From contig VZRS01000253.1 of NCBI GenBank assembly GCA_013398055.1, forward strand, positions 62,001 through 126,000: DNA of 64,000 nt. Reading direction: 5' to 3'. The notes under the pieces were generated by a model. The model did not search any database and had not been told where the DNA came from. It saw only the letters and a list, made by a program, of their open reading frames with translations. This document shows, piece after piece, positions 1-13,984 of the stretch (within the stretch, counting starts at the first letter, position 1; each line of letters opens with the position of its first letter). The position numbers and the translations under genes are program-made. Source of the DNA: Ifrita kowaldi. Lineage: Eukaryota; Chordata; Aves; Passeriformes; Cinclosomatidae.

Positions 1-3000
1 AGGCTCCGAAGAGTACCTTATTTTTCATAGTCCGCACTGGAATCCTACATGTGGGGCCATAATCAATGAAAATGGACATGTGGAAAAAGTATGCAAGATA
101 AGGGGAAATGACCTCCGTCCCAGCACTGGTAGAAAACTCATTAAATCAAGATGCTAAGGCTATTCCATTACGTTTCAAACTGGTATTTTACTTCTTTGCA
201 TAAGCATGAAGGGAAACTGACTCCAAAACACCATTCAGAAAATCCCTCATTTGCATCTTAAAAGGGACAAGTCTGTCTGTTCTGCTTATTCTGTTCTTTA
301 ATTATCCTAACGAAAGCAAATGTGAGTCCCCAAGGGTTTGGTCCCTTTCTGACAGGTTGCTTTTAAACTCAGAGACAAGGGAAGCACGCGGCCATCAAAG
401 CCCTTAGTTTTTAACTTGCACATCTGGGGAAGATTCCCCTGGTGTCTCATGAGACGTGGACAATATGTTGCAGCAAGAAGAGAAGCTAAGCAAGGGCTCT
501 ATTTTCCTGCCGTATAGAAAGCCTATGAAGAATCAGCTTAGGTTCCAGAAGCGTTGAGAGGCTGCTGGCTTCGGGCAGCGCAGCCCTCTTCAGATGCACG
601 GTCCACTGCAGAAACACCATCCTTCCATCCAAACAGAGCCCTGGTTGGTCGGTGTGTTTAAAGGTTCCCATTCAGGATCAGTTTAAATTGAAGGCTTCAC
701 GCAAAGTGAGAGCAATAGCTTTGTTTCATGTAGCCGTTTATGGGGGTCTCTAGCTAAGTCAAGAAGCCAGGACTCGGGAGAGCCGGGTCCTTTCCCAAGT
801 TCTGCAACTCATTTGCTGCTTCCTTTGAACACACTCCTGCCTCTCAGGCAGAGTATCAGAATACAAACTTTCCTGCTACAAAGAATCTGTCTGACACCTA
901 GCAGAAAGGGGCCTCTAGCTGTTAGTGTAATATAAATAATAAATGAGTGAAATAATAAATAGAAATAAGGCATTCTGTTGCAAACAAAGGCAACACATTA
1001 GTGAACGTGTTCAGTTTTTTTAAAGCATATCCAAACACCAGCCTAAGTTCCAGTGCTGAAACATGGTGTCTCTTTTTAAGCTCCAGAAAAAGCAACAAAA
1101 GTCTGTGGGCAGCTCTATTCAACCCTGAACCCTTCCAAGGGTTCATACAGATAAACAACTACAATTGTTCACTTAATGGTACAATATCATCTTTAATTGT
1201 TTCAAATTGTGTTTCTGCTGCTTAGACCTAGGATGCCACAGCCTGCTCTCAGCATCACCCATAAAAACTCAGTGGCTTTCATTACAGCTGTGATGAATTC
1301 AACCAGCAGAATTTGCCTCATGCTGCTCTGAACAACAGCACCACCGGCAAACAGTCTCCTTATTAACCACCCTGCCCAGAGCCTGGATGGTATTAGTATC
1401 TGAGAGGAGGAGATGGGACAGCACTCCAAGACTCACAATGCTTGGGTTCTCCTACCATGGACACACTGAACAGATGTGGGAATAAGAACAACCTGCTTTA
1501 TTTCTTCATGTCCTCATTTTCTACCCGTTTACTCAGACAACCCCTTGCTGCATGTACATGGAACAGGAATCTCGCCTTGGTTGAATGCTCTGGGTGCTGT
1601 TGTGGTACACACTCACAGAAAAAAAAAATCAAAACAAAAAAACAACCAAACAAAAACCCCACAAAAAATAAAACAACAAAACCAAACGAAACAAACGAAA
1701 AAACCCAACATCCCTCATTCTGTTTGAGGCAACTGGATATAAGGTAACCTACCTAAACCTTGGTGTACACACTGCTGTCCCAAGTGACACCACAGAATTG
1801 CCCCGTATTCTGACAATAACAATGAAAACACATTTTAACAGCACCTGGATGAAAAACAAGCATGAAAAATTCCCGTGTCTATCCCCCTCCACTAGGGCTG
1901 TATTGAGTCAGGATAAACCAGCAGCCATTTGAAGAAACAACAAGAATTTTGCTTGCTGAAAAAGAGGGGACAAGAAGAATGATTTCTCAAGTGTAAGTAA
2001 GCCAAGGATGAGACTGAGAGAAGAAGACCAGTAGGATTTATTTGTAATGACAAGTGACAAGTGATCACCATAAAGATATTCTTGGAACAGAATCCTGCTA
2101 ATCTCTGCTATAATTCTAGTCTCAAATGGTTTGGCTCTGGCAGTGCTTCTAGAAATGATATATGTGAAAGCATTGGGGATTGTCAAGAAAGAAGTTTTGC
2201 CTTGACAGTTACATTTTGGACTCAATGGGTTTGTTTGTGCTTCCCCTGCTACACCACACTCCCCTGTCTGGTTTAGCTTTTTTTTAAAGCTAAGGTCAGC
2301 TGCAATTAGTATTTAGAAAAGAAAATGTTTATAACCTCTCGCTTTTATCATCATTAATAATGCAACAAATGTATTGAATGTGGGCAGACTTTTCAGCAAT
2401 CTGTAGTGCTCTCCCCCTCTGGCTCAGAAAATATGTACCTCTTGAGAGAAAATCTATTTCATTAGAGACCTGATAAAATGCCTAGAAATGACAACATAAA
2501 TAAGCATTTAAGTGCTGCTCCTTCTTTCACTATGAAGTCTTTTCCAGCTGAGAAAAGCAAGAAAGAAGCTGTAGTGGGATGGCGGGAGAGCAAGTTGATG
2601 AATATTTGATCACAATTGTCTTAAATAAATGCTTTTCCCAGACATACCCTCTTGACATATCGACTGCACTGCTAGTCTCACCTCTCTCACACCATCTTAA
2701 AGGCAAGTCCGTGGCCAAGGCGTTTTGAGTTGACAACAAATCAAAGTGAATGCTTCCTCTCCTTTTGCTTCTCCCTTCTCTAGCGTGTTGCTTACTTTGC
2801 TGTCATTTCTTTTTCCTCTTTCCATTGCTCCCTCCCCCAAAAAGGTTTGATAGGTAAACTAGAGCCCCTTCTCAGGAGCTATTGCCAGCTATGAAGGTGG
2901 TTTGAAATGTAGGTTATTGAGTGGTCAGAGTGCTTAATCTGGCCTGGCTGTGCTGAGCTTCTTTACGAGAGTCTCTCAGAAGGAGATGCCAAAGCTGGAG

Positions 3001-6000
3001 GTGGAGAACAAGGGAAGCAGCAAACCAGCAGATTAAGGTCCTAACCTCAGACCTCCACAGTTCCCCCGTGTCTCAGCTCTACCCAGTGATGGCTCACAGA
3101 GCACATGTAAACGTTAAGCAAAACTGGGCACCAGCACAGACTGGTTCACAAAGCCCTTCCCAAGGATCAGCAGAACCAACTGAGAAAACAAAGTGACTTT
3201 GCCCTGGGCTGAGATTCCTCTCACCCACTGAAGGAGGCGGTATGAAACAAGCCCTCAGCTGAAAACGGAAACAAGACGACCCTTTCCACAGCAACAAACC
3301 AACCCAACTCTTACGTGTACCTTTGCAGGGAGAGGCAATCCCTGTAACACTCATCCCTGGAGTGCCCTTGCCTCCTTCCCAGGCACCACACCTGCAGAAC
3401 ACCAACTCCACACGCGTACCCTTGCTGCATCTCAGGGAAGCAGCTCGCAGCTCAATACGCAAGCCAGGCAAAATAAGGCAATCATGAGGACCAAAAGCAA
3501 AATTCACCAAGCATTTTTCTAGTGACTAAGTGGCAGTAAAAGACTCGCAAAGGGTACAACTGGCTCCTTTGGGATTTCAAGTGTTCTTGAGAACCCCATG
3601 CATATTTATTCTTTTTTAAGCTAAAGAATATATTAGTTTTTTAAATACCTTCTATGCATATGCACAAGTTGGCAGCCCAGATCCCTATGGATCTTGATTC
3701 ATTAAGCAACCACCAAATTCCTTGTTACACCTCCCACTTGACTAAAGTCACACGAGAAATCTATCTAAAGCAAAGGACCTTATGCAAACTTTTAAATCCT
3801 AAACTGAACACCACATAGGTTGGGGCACTTCTTTATCACAGCTGACTCACACTGTACACAGACACAATACCGGTTTTTCAAGCTGAAGGATTCAAATGAA
3901 GGAAGAGCAGGATCTAAAAAGAGCTGAGGGCAAGAAATAAAAGTTTTGTGCATGAGATATCTTTAGAAAAGGGAGTCCATGTTGTACGTCAAGGCCATGC
4001 CATTCCATAAATCTCTTTGAAGCGGGTAAATTTGGCCAGATTATGCCGCTCTTAATAGTGGGAATCCTGTGAGTAACAGCAGGTTAGGGAGGTTATCTAG
4101 AAGGTTGCTGAGGTCTACCTGGCAAAGCTACATTTTGGAAATTAATCAGAGGGGTCATGATGGCATTGCAGAGGATATTCAGATGCAGTAGGAAAATACA
4201 GAGGTTTTTCATATCAGTAAGACAGACAAGTCTCCTAGTTAACAGCAGGCTATGCAAAGGCCTCAGCTACTATGCAGCACAGGAGCCACATTTCATAGCA
4301 GAAAGCTGCCAGGAGACACCAAGTAGAAATCCAGTGTTTAACCCCAGCCAAAAACCAAGGACCACAAAGCCATTCTCTCACTACCCTCTTCCCAGTGGTG
4401 AGGAGAATCAATGGAGAAAAAAACCCTAAACTTTGTAGGCTGAGATAAGAACAGCTTAGTAATTGAAAACAAGAAAAATGTACTACTGCTACTGCAATAG
4501 AGAGGAATAAAGCCCAGGAGAAGCTAATAATGCCCAGCACAGTTGCTCATCACTCACTGACCAAACCCAAACTATTCCAGACAACTCCACCCAGTTTGTT
4601 TACTGAGCATGGCATCCTACGGTATGGAATATCCCTGTGGTCAGTTTGGAGTAGCTGTCCTGGCAATGCTCCTTCACAGCTTCTTGTACAGCCTTGTGCT
4701 GATGGAGTGTGGTAAAGTGAAAAGTCCTTGATTTAGGGTAAGCAGTACTCAGCAACAACTAAAACATCTGAGTTTTATCAACATTATTCTCATACTGAAT
4801 TAAAAACACAGCACTGCACCAGCTACTCGGAAGAAAATTAACTATCCCAGCCAAAAGCAGGACACCATCCAGAAAAGGGACTGTACAAACAGGTTCAGAT
4901 GGAGGTATTCAAACCCAAAAAGCATCCTATTTGAAATGCTGATGTTAACCCACCTCTCCTTGAAGCATGGAAACAAACAAGGAGCAAGAACTCAATAATG
5001 CTATTGACGAACTTGTCCCCTGAACTCTCAGCTCTCATCTTTAGCTCATTCTCAGATAGGCTTCTAACGATTTTGGCCCTGACTATATCCTCTTTAAGGA
5101 ACATAAAAAAGTTTCAGTAAAGTTTAACTTAAACATTTAAAGGATATTAAGAAATTTAAACACCTGTGCAAGGTACCACCTTGCAAAGTATCCCTACATA
5201 AGTAATTGGCAGTCATTTATGGAAGGCAAGACATCTCTTTGTCTTTTACTGTCACACTCGGGTGCAACAGCTTCACACTCTCACCCAACTATTTCATCTG
5301 AAGAAGGGAGTGAGAGAGGTTTGGAAGTTGTCGCGGCAGCTTGTTCGGGGGACTAGGACATTTCCACATCCCAGCCTCAACGGAGATTGGCAAGTCAGAG
5401 GATTCAGCACAAGTCAGAAGAAGCCACACTGCAGAAAGCAGCACAAGAACAGCTCCAAGAGGGAGCAGGCTTTGCCTGACATGGCTCTACCACAAGCTTG
5501 TGTACCACGGGCAGAAAGACGTGGAGATGGGATGCCTTCCTGTGACTTGGCAGAGACATTCTGTTTCTAAAATGAGTGCACACTTCACTTTCTAGTCTGC
5601 TTTTCTTCTGTAGGAAGGCCTTTGCCTGGGACTAACACCCATTATCCTAGCAGAGTTTCCTGGCATGAGCCTACCTTTCCATTTGCTTAGCAAGGTCCTA
5701 AAGCACAGGGAAAAATCCTGGAATGAAGTGGAAAAAAACCCAGTGACTACAGTACATCAGATTGGACTATGAGTCATAGCTGGCCTGTGGTCAGCAAAAG
5801 AGAACAATTTTTTCTTCCTGAATGCTGGAAAACTTGTCAGTGGTTTCTTTGTGGGACAAAAACTAGCTTTTTTTTTTTTCTTTTTCTTTTCTTCCTCAAA
5901 CAACTCCAACTGTGCTTGTCTGGGAAGTAGTGCCACTAAACTCCTACGCTGTTCACCCTCCCATCAAGAAAATCACTTAGAGCCAAAGGTGTCTGTGGTA

Positions 6001-6240
6001 AAACTCCAGTCATGTCAATGGATGAAAAAGCCCAAATGAACCTGGTCCATTAAATGCTTTAAAAGAGATACCGAGGAGAAAAGACAAGGAAAAAAAGCCC
6101 CAACCAAACAAAAAACCCAAACCAAAAATACCCTGGCACAAAGAACTTTATCCTAGGGGTCACAGCTGCACATTAACATTTCCACCTTAATAAAAGCCAC
6201 AATCAAATCCTCAGTATTTAACACCTAGTTTCCACTTGGC
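1..6240. other. Non-coding unique sequence, no gene seen
   Basis: No recognisable exon, RNA gene or recent transposon was found. Open frames here are at most 138 codons (minus strand, 3094-3510), have no known domain and overlap others on the opposite strand. Apart from the A-rich tract at 1617-1710 and a pyrimidine run at 5867-5894, the sequence is ordinary unique DNA. It could be intergenic or intronic; nothing here decides between them. Confidence 0.6.
1617..1710. repeat. A-rich low-complexity tract (A/C)
   Basis: About 95 bases composed almost only of A and C, with irregular AAAC, AAACC and AAACA units and two ACGAA interruptions. It produces lysine/asparagine/threonine-rich open frames that are not genes. 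No recognisable retroposon body adjoins it, so a poly-A tail origin is possible but not shown. Confidence 0.8.
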
Positions 6241-6312
6241 ACAAAAGTAAAAAGAAAAAAAGAAAAATGAAAGGAGAAGGTGAAAAGGGAAAAGCAAAAA
6301 AAAAAAAAAAAA
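6241..6312. repeat. Polypurine tract ending in poly-A
   Basis: Roughly 70 bases of nearly pure A and G ending in a run of about 17 A. The tract directly precedes the single N at 6324 and probably contributed to an assembly break there. Its complement is a long pyrimidine run that gives a phenylalanine-rich shadow frame on the minus strand. Confidence 0.8.
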
Positions 6313-6323
6313 TTTTGTATATA

Positions 6324-6324
6324 N
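6324..6324. other. Single-base assembly ambiguity (N)
   Basis: One N lies between two identical copies of the 8-mer TGTATATA (6316-6323 and 6325-6332). A lone N flanked by a short repeat is what results when two contig ends with a small overlap are joined rather than merged. A true heterozygous or uncalled base in an AT repeat is the alternative. Confidence 0.75.
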
Positions 6325-6782
6325 TGTATATATTCAGGAAATCTTTTCTCCAGCATATTCATGGGGATTTTTTCCTCTTCCCTGTAAGACATGATTAAGC
6401 AGTGCTGCAGCATCTACTGTCAGTTTGAATTCCCTGCCTCCCAGAATGAGTACTCGTAATTAAAAGCTTAGCTCACCTTATCCCTCCAGTTTCCCAGGTG
6501 AAAAGTCAAGGCCTGCATTTAATTGCATATATGTGTGCATTTTTAAAGCCAGAGCTCTGAAGAGAGATGAAATTTGGGAGAAGTAAGGGGAACAGGCACC
6601 AAGGTATTTGACACAGTTTCAGACACAGAAAAATGGGAAGGAGAGCAGAAAATGAGAGTGCAATTTCTCCTCTTTCCCTTTAGTCCTCCTGTCTCCCACC
6701 TCCTTTTATTAAATTTTTTTTTTTTAGGATACAAGCTCTCATTTTACTTCTGACTTGTTCCATTACATCCCTTGGGTTCCTC

Positions 6783-6835
6783 AGTGGGAACAAGTGATGC
6801 ACAGAGAGGTTTGTCCTGTCCTCACATAGGCTCTG
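6783..6835 (+). mobile_element. Possible MIR-like SINE relic (short)
   Basis: The stretch contains GATGCACAGAGAGGTT followed by CTCACATAG, in the order and spacing of the MIR core (a GAGGCACAGAGAGGTTAAG-type block, then a GGTCACACAGC-type block). It lacks the flanking B-box part seen in better copies in this window. Chance similarity is quite possible. Confidence 0.3.
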
Positions 6836-9800
6836 TGTTTTATGACATGGTTTGGTTCATTCACTTGGCTTGGCTGTGAGAAATACTGAATCAACTTTTA
6901 CTCACCCCCAGCATGGAAGTGTAGACTGCTACCTACATGCATCAAGCTCATCCCTAGCTGTTCTGGCTGCACAGGTGTTGTCAATCCCAGGCCCTGCTGC
7001 TTTGGCTTTTAGTCCCATGGGGGAACCCCAGGCACCTCTGCTGGGCCAGGTGCTGCACCAGCAGGAATGCTGGACAATGTTTTAAGCCAAGGTACAATAG
7101 AATTGTAAACTCTACAGAAAAACAAAGTCATCTTCTCTGAAGTGGACATGGGCACTGGACTAAAATCTTTAGAATGAAACGAGGAAGTAACACATTTCAA
7201 CTCCTAAGCAAACAGATTTGATTTGGAGGTTACCACTGCATGTCCTACTCCCAGCACTTTGGACCCTCTGTACCTCATGCTGATCTTCAAAGAATAAAGA
7301 CAGCGGTTGAGAATCCTGCATTCCTTCAAAGCCCTCTGCATTCCACCACACCATGAGGCCACTTCTGCCCTTAGAAAGGGCTGAAGCATTCCTGAAAATT
7401 TCGCCACGATGGCCATACACAGAATTATACAGAGCAATAATAATGTGACTGCAATGGGTAATTGAGCTTGGAAAATAGTTTGCACAAAGGGATTTCATAA
7501 GAGAGCTGGCTGGGTTGTTACAGCGCAGGGTTTACATACTTGATCCAAGCTCCCACGCTAAAAAAGAAGACATCTCTCACAAAAGAATACTTCTTCCAAC
7601 CTTTTCAGCCAATACCAAGAGAAAAAGTCTTTAATTCTATAATGCTATCCATCCAGTGCTTGACTGAGAAGTCTAATCTGATCCACCACTATTAATGCCT
7701 TCCAAATCAACCATAACAGCAGGGCCTATTCTTAAAATGCACCCTACACACGCATCAGCTTAAGAAACACTACAGCTCATATTCTTGAGCACCTCAGTAC
7801 AGCAGCTTTCACCAGTTGATAGCAAAGGACACCAAGTTTGCACAGATCTGTGCTGCCAGGATGCTCCTTGGATCTCTAACAAGCACCACGGTCATGCCTC
7901 ACACCATGGCTTTAACAAGCAGGAGCAGGCTCACAGCTGGTGCCTGCACTTGCTGCTCCCCCACAGGTACAACTCGTTGTTAGGCCAGGAACACAGGCCA
8001 GGTTTCTAGGCAGAGCTGCCTGCCTTAGGACAGCCTCCAGCATGGTCCAGGCTGTGTAATCCCTCACCTGTGGTTACACTCCTGAGGAGGTTTCTTCCTC
8101 TGTCTGAGGATACCTTGTGCCTTTTTATCATCCCAGAACATTCAGCCTGTTGGTCAGCTTACCATGTGCTGTGTCCTGTTCTGCAGAGCATAACTGCCTG
8201 GGCCTGAGGAAACCTCAGTGTCTTCCACACCTCGAAATCTATGAGCAACAAGATGCTCCCCAGTCAGCAGGGATCCCTCCTCACAGGACTTCTGAGCCTA
8301 ACTATCTCCTTCCTAGGTTTCTGCTGAGGAGGAGAGTCTTGAAATAGTTACTAGCTTCCCCAGCCACTGCTTTACTCTCCCTAGGGCAGCCTTTCATCCC
8401 AGCTGTAGCTGGTTACCTGAGTAGTGCCACTACAGAAGATCTTCCTTTGATTAACCCCTACTTCCCTACAGTTATGGTTTCTAGAGTTCAAGACATCACT
8501 AACCTCAGAGCTTTCTTCCTTCATCTTCTGTTGCTGGCACCCTGAGAAATCACCAGTAGCTAGGGACTAAGCCCCCCCAAAATGGCTCCAAGTTCCTTCC
8601 TGAAGGCACTGGCAGGAGGCACAAGCATGCAGCACACACCAGTGTATCTCTGTGCTCACCTCAGTTGCTCAGAGGAGGCTGGGTTTTCTTGCACAGCTGG
8701 AGTGAATCTGTAAAGAGTGCCTTGATAAAATGGACGCCACAACCTAACTGAGCCAGTTTAAGATGTTTCATTCAGTCCCTCATCCACCGCCCTCACTACT
8801 TCCATGTGACACAGTGCAAGGAAATTAAATAGTAATGAAACTGGGGATCTGGGCAAAGCCTTCTAAGCCATGAGTGTGTAGCTGTGCTGAGCACCTGTCT
8901 GTCATGGCTACTTAGGTCTCTGCTGGGAGGTTCAGTATGCACATTAATGGCCATCTATTCAGCCCAGCATGGTTCCTTACTTGACTTGGAAGCAGTGAAT
9001 CCTGATGCATCTCCATGCAGCTGAGGGTAGAGGGGGAAACAGAAGAGCAGGACTGAAACATTGAAAGTTAATTGTGGGGGAATTGCAAAGACTGATTATA
9101 GTAGGTGAGGACCTATAGTGTTTACTATAAACAATATCAGCATATTTACTGTATGCAATACATTTGTCATTAAGACTGCTCCTCACATAGTACTGTATTT
9201 ATAGTATTGGCTCATCTTTCTTTACATGCAGGCTGATAGAACTATTAGCATAACCATTGCATTATCACTATGTAATCACTATTAATTATTACTGCAGAAC
9301 ATCCTATGGGAGTACAGACACGCGATTTAATAGTTAAGCAACCAGGCACGCAGCTACTGCTGCCAATATCTTACTAAGTGTGACTTCTTCGCAGATCCCA
9401 CCTCCTTCTGACCACTTGTTGGATGTCTCTCAGCACTCTCATTCCTCACACAGCAACAGCAATTCAGAGGAAAGCCTGGAGGCTGTACTATAAATATACA
9501 CACGGCACAGGCAGCCACAACCCCTGCCTACTCAGGATGCTCCAGCCTCTTCTACACCTCTGGTGTCTTATGCTTCACACAGAGACAGACAAACAACCCA
9601 GAATGTAATTGCATTGTGTCCAGGTGGAGAAACTCTCGCTGGAGGTGCTCCCCCCATCTCATTAGAGTGGGAGCAGGTGATAGATGAGTTAATGAGCTTC
9701 AGCTGACAGGTGGCCACTGCTGTGATTGCAGCAATTTGCCCCTTCCCTGCTGCCCCCCACCTCAGCATACCCCCTCTACATCCTACATCCCAGCAGAGAG

Positions 9801-11826
9801 CACAGGCTGGAGGGGCAGCTGGAACACAGGGCACATTTTGGTACTTAAAATTAACCAGATGTCTAAGGAAGTATAGGGAAAGCAAGGTTAATTGCCTTGC
9901 TATTGCTATAAAAGCCACTATGTCCTCTGCTACTTTGATGCACTCAGCTGTCTCAGACTGACAAAATGTCAGCTTCCTCTCAGATCATTCCTCACTCTTC
10001 TGTGCTGTACACAGGGTGATTCATTTCATTTACAGATGTTTTTTCCTCCTTTGCAATTAAATATCTTAATTGGAATAGTTTTTACAATGACTGTGCCTTG
10101 TCTGTTCAGCAAAATAATTTCCTGACAGAGGGCAGAAAGGCAGAAGCCTTTAGGGAGTTGGTAAGTCTGGAAGGAAGAACGAGGCCACAATGACGCAGCC
10201 TGGTCTCTGGAGTTTGTGGGCCACTTCTGTCCGTGCAGAGAATGAGAGACTGCAGGGAAGACAGGGGAGATAATGAACCTCCCAAGGAAAGGTACTTTCT
10301 GATTGAAGTCCCTGGGGATAAAAACAGCTCTGCAACAGAGCCAGCACCCAAGCCCTTCTTTTTTGTCCTGACAGCTGGGAGACATGCCTGGCCGCTCATT
10401 ACTGTTTCACTTCCAGGCGGTGCAACTTCTCCCCAGCTTCTCTGACACACAAAGCATACACAGTATAGCCATTAGCATTCTTTTTCCTCACCCTGAAATC
10501 CCATCATAGCACATCTATCCCGCTTCATCCCTCCTTTGGTTCTTAAGTGTTTGCTGGATTGAGATTCAATTTCTTCTTCTTACTTTCAAAAACCTACAGC
10601 AGTTTCACCCTGTCTGCCCTTTTCTTGACTTCACCTCCTGCCTGTTTCCTGGCCTCCTCTAGTGTGTGGGCTCATTTCCTGAGTCTGGGCCGCCAGAGCC
10701 AATCCCTTCTTCTTATATGGCTAAAGTGTATGGAAAGACCAGCATGTTTTAAAAAAACCAACGCCTGGAACTTCATGATACTTGAACACCAAACACCCAG
10801 TGACACACGGTAACCCTATAAAAATTTTTCCCCTGCACTACAACAATAAAACCAGCAAAGCTCAGTAACCCTCCTGGTCCTCCCAGCATCCTGCAATCCC
10901 AGGGCCTTTCAAGTTTGTGATTTTACCTCTCATGGCTACATATAACTCAGCACATTATCTGTTCATAAAACAGAATACCAAATGATGGGCTGCTGCTAGA
11001 GCTGAGGGAACCCACAACAGGCGAATGGGCAGCAGGACTTTCTAAGCCAAGGTTATGAGTCATTGCCACCACCAGAAGCTCCCTACCCTCAATGCTCAAG
11101 GTAGCTTTCATGCCTTCCTGTGGGAAAGGGCTCATCATGATAATTTAAGAGATCTAAAGAAGCCTTTATTCCATCAGTCATCCTTTCTGACAACTGAAAG
11201 TGCTACCCATCTCTCCAGCTGATGGCTGCCAGACAGACCTGCTCCCCATGGCAAGCCTTGGGTTCCTTGGGTTCCCCTGCCCCACCACACCTGAGAATGT
11301 GTGGTACAAGGTGGAGCTGGGAAAACAGAGCTACCTGCCCCTTGAAATACCCCCACATCAAACAGCCACGAACACAGGGAACATCAAGACTTCCCTGCTT
11401 TTAAAGGAGTATAGATGTCCAATATAAATTCTCTTTGATACAGGAATAAAGTGCTTCAATCCCAGTGGCAGACAGCCTAGGGGCCCCCAAGGCCTTCACA
11501 GCAAGTGACACTCCCGCACTATGCCATCCTCTGCCAGTCTCCAACAGAGGAAAAATGGCTGGTTTTGATCTGTTTGCCTTCCCCTGGTGAAATCGGGTTC
11601 CCTGAGGGACATACTCCTGTTCCTAAGGTGGCAGTGGGGATGGTGGCTCCCAGGTTGTTCCCTCCGCTGCCATGGCGACAGCCAGCAAAATGAAAGGGCT
11701 GCACGTCCCTCTGAAGTGACAGTCCCGTGTTTGTAGCAAGGCAAGAGCGGCTGCTCTGCCATATGCTGTGGGGAACTGGCATCGTCACCTTCAGTTTTTG
11801 TGACCCTTCCAGGCTTTTTCAAGTAA

Positions 11827-11848
11827 GTTTAATTAAACATTTGTTTAA
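11827..11848. promoter_or_regulatory. Palindromic homeodomain-type motif cluster
   Basis: GTTTAATTAAAC at 11827-11838 is a perfect 12-base palindrome. It overlaps a second inverted repeat, TTAAAC-ATTT-GTTTAA (11833-11848), and a further TTTAATTGATC follows at 11850-11860. TAATTA is the usual homeodomain core, so paired binding is plausible. This is a motif observation only; AT-rich DNA yields such sites by chance. Confidence 0.25.
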
Positions 11849-13984
11849 TGTTTAATTGATCACATTCCAGGTCTGAGGAAGCTTGGAAACCTCCTTTGCT
11901 CGTAACACTGTGATCGGAACTTCTCCCCAGCAAAATCCAAGGCTCCGTGCTTGGTTGTTTTTGGGCTCACGTGCCCCAGTAGTAGGAAGGCCCCAGAGTG
12001 CTGGGTCCTGTGCAGGCACCTGGGCAAACAGACCCCCACAGCTACTCAGAGACTCCCATCCAAATATGCAGGACAGCAAAAGACAGACAAGTGGATCTGT
12101 GTGAGCCCTGGAGGACCACACCTTCTCAGCTGCCAGCATTAAAAGAAAGGGAAGGGCATAATGTTCGCTCTGGACATGCAAACCCAAGAATGATTAATTT
12201 GCCTTTCTTGTCATCACACCCTGAACAGGATGCTCCAGAAATCCTCTGAAGAGTGTATGAGGAAGGAAAAGAACTATACCAGTGTACACCTTCCTTTTCT
12301 AGGTAAAAAACCTAGTAAGAATTGCGGGTTCAGGAGTGGCTTTGAAAAGGCACTTTCACTCCATGGTTCCTTAGTGATGAAAGGATATATCCCAGAAGGT
12401 CATATACCATGTGCATTATTCACTCAAGAAGAATAACTCCTGGTGATCACTCTGCATTCAAAGGGCTGCAGGAGTCATGGGCTGGAAGAGAGCCCCGGAA
12501 GGCAGAACTGGGAAGGGAGCGGCAGTGTCACATAGATAACTGACGGCACATTTTACAGTCTCATTTTGCATAACTCCTGATTCCAATAGTGCAGCCCACT
12601 GGTTTAATTTTCACTTTAACAGAATAAACTAGATTTGTTCTCACTCGCAAAGCTTGGAGGGGAATAAATGTGCCACTTAGATAAGTCATCAAAAACAAAG
12701 TCCTCTATGGGAGCAGTGGATTACAATTAGTGAATAATCACTAAAGGGGACTACAGAAATTCGTATGGCAAATGCCAGCTATGTCCCTGAGACAGAAGAC
12801 ATTAAAGTGCTCCCCACTGTTTGGATGGCATGTCATCACTGAGCCTCACGGTGTTTTTGAGGAGTGGCAAATCCAGACATCAAGGCACAGGTATCACCCT
12901 TGCTTATGTACCAAGAAAGAAAGGAACAGATAAAAGGTAGAATCACACAGAAACAGGAGAACCAAAGGCAACTTCAAAATGATACGGCATAAACTGCAAA
13001 TGGATATACTCCGGGCTTTGTTTGGCACCACCACAGAAGTCATGCTAGTTTCCATCTCTGAACAAAATACTATTAGCACAAGTCAGGTCAAAGTGACCCC
13101 CACTCCATGTGTACCTTCATCTGGAGTCTCAGCATCATTTTGTTGGTGCTATTGGAGAACCCAGATTTAGCCTCTATGAAAAACTAAGGACAACAGCGCT
13201 CCTTGGATCTGTGCAGCAATGCCAGTTTGTATTATTATGTGGTGTCTTCCAGTCCGAGCCACACCAGTGACCAAACACAGCTAAATTTACTCAGGGTGTT
13301 AGAGCTTCTCTCAGCTGCTTCCTTACTGTTGGGGGAAAAATGCAAACTTACTGTTCCATGACTGGATCCACTTCTTGAGGAGAACTTGTACTGACCTTTT
13401 CTTTGATACAAAGTTTCCTCATTTTGCAATGTTCTCCACCTTTATGTTACTTCACTTCTTCTATTTGAGTTCTTGTTTTTATCAATTTTTAGTTTTTATT
13501 TCCCTTTTTTTACCTCATCACTATGCCAGATATTCCAGCAGGAAAGTCATGATGCACCCTTTCATTTGTGACTCTCCAGCTGGTTGGATGACGGGGAGTG
13601 ATGGACTGACTGGAAGGGTTTAACCAAGCTTCCTAATGATGCAGAGACTGTCCTTTCTCCCAGTAGTCTGCACACTCTCCACAGCAGGGTCTCTACACGG
13701 AGAGAGTGGACCTGTTCCTTGCCTGCTGCAGCAGTGATTCCCAATGGCCGAAGCAGGATTCACTCATTAGTCACAAGCCCTTGATGAATAAGCTGATCTG
13801 GACTGACGCTGGCTCTGCAACGTGCCACATCATGTGCCTCTGGAACTGAGACTAGGATAGGCAGTCAAAGCTCCCCTTGGTGTTGGCAGAATGGGAAGGA
13901 TGTAGCAGCAGCCACAAGGCAGAGAAAAGTTGGGAAAAGAAATTAACTCACCATGATGTAGCACTTTTGATCTTGACACACTGG

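Larger units (their letters stand above)
6333..13980. other. Non-coding unique sequence with enhancer-like AT-rich patches
   Basis: No gene is supported; the longest frames are 109-119 codons and unrecognised. Notable patches are 9180-9345 (many TAAT cores and a TATAGTA-type repeat), 11820-11880 (a palindromic TTAATTAA cluster) and 12540-12760 (AT-rich, with TTTGCAT and ATTAGTGAATAAT motifs). Their low repeat content and clustered homeodomain-type cores make them candidates for conserved non-coding elements, but conservation cannot be seen in one sequence. A weak MIR-like match sits at 6783-6835. Confidence 0.5.

Noticed and set aside
6478..6520. CCTCCAGTTTCCCAGGTGAA resembling the MIR complement
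   Set aside because: Single short match without supporting flanks.
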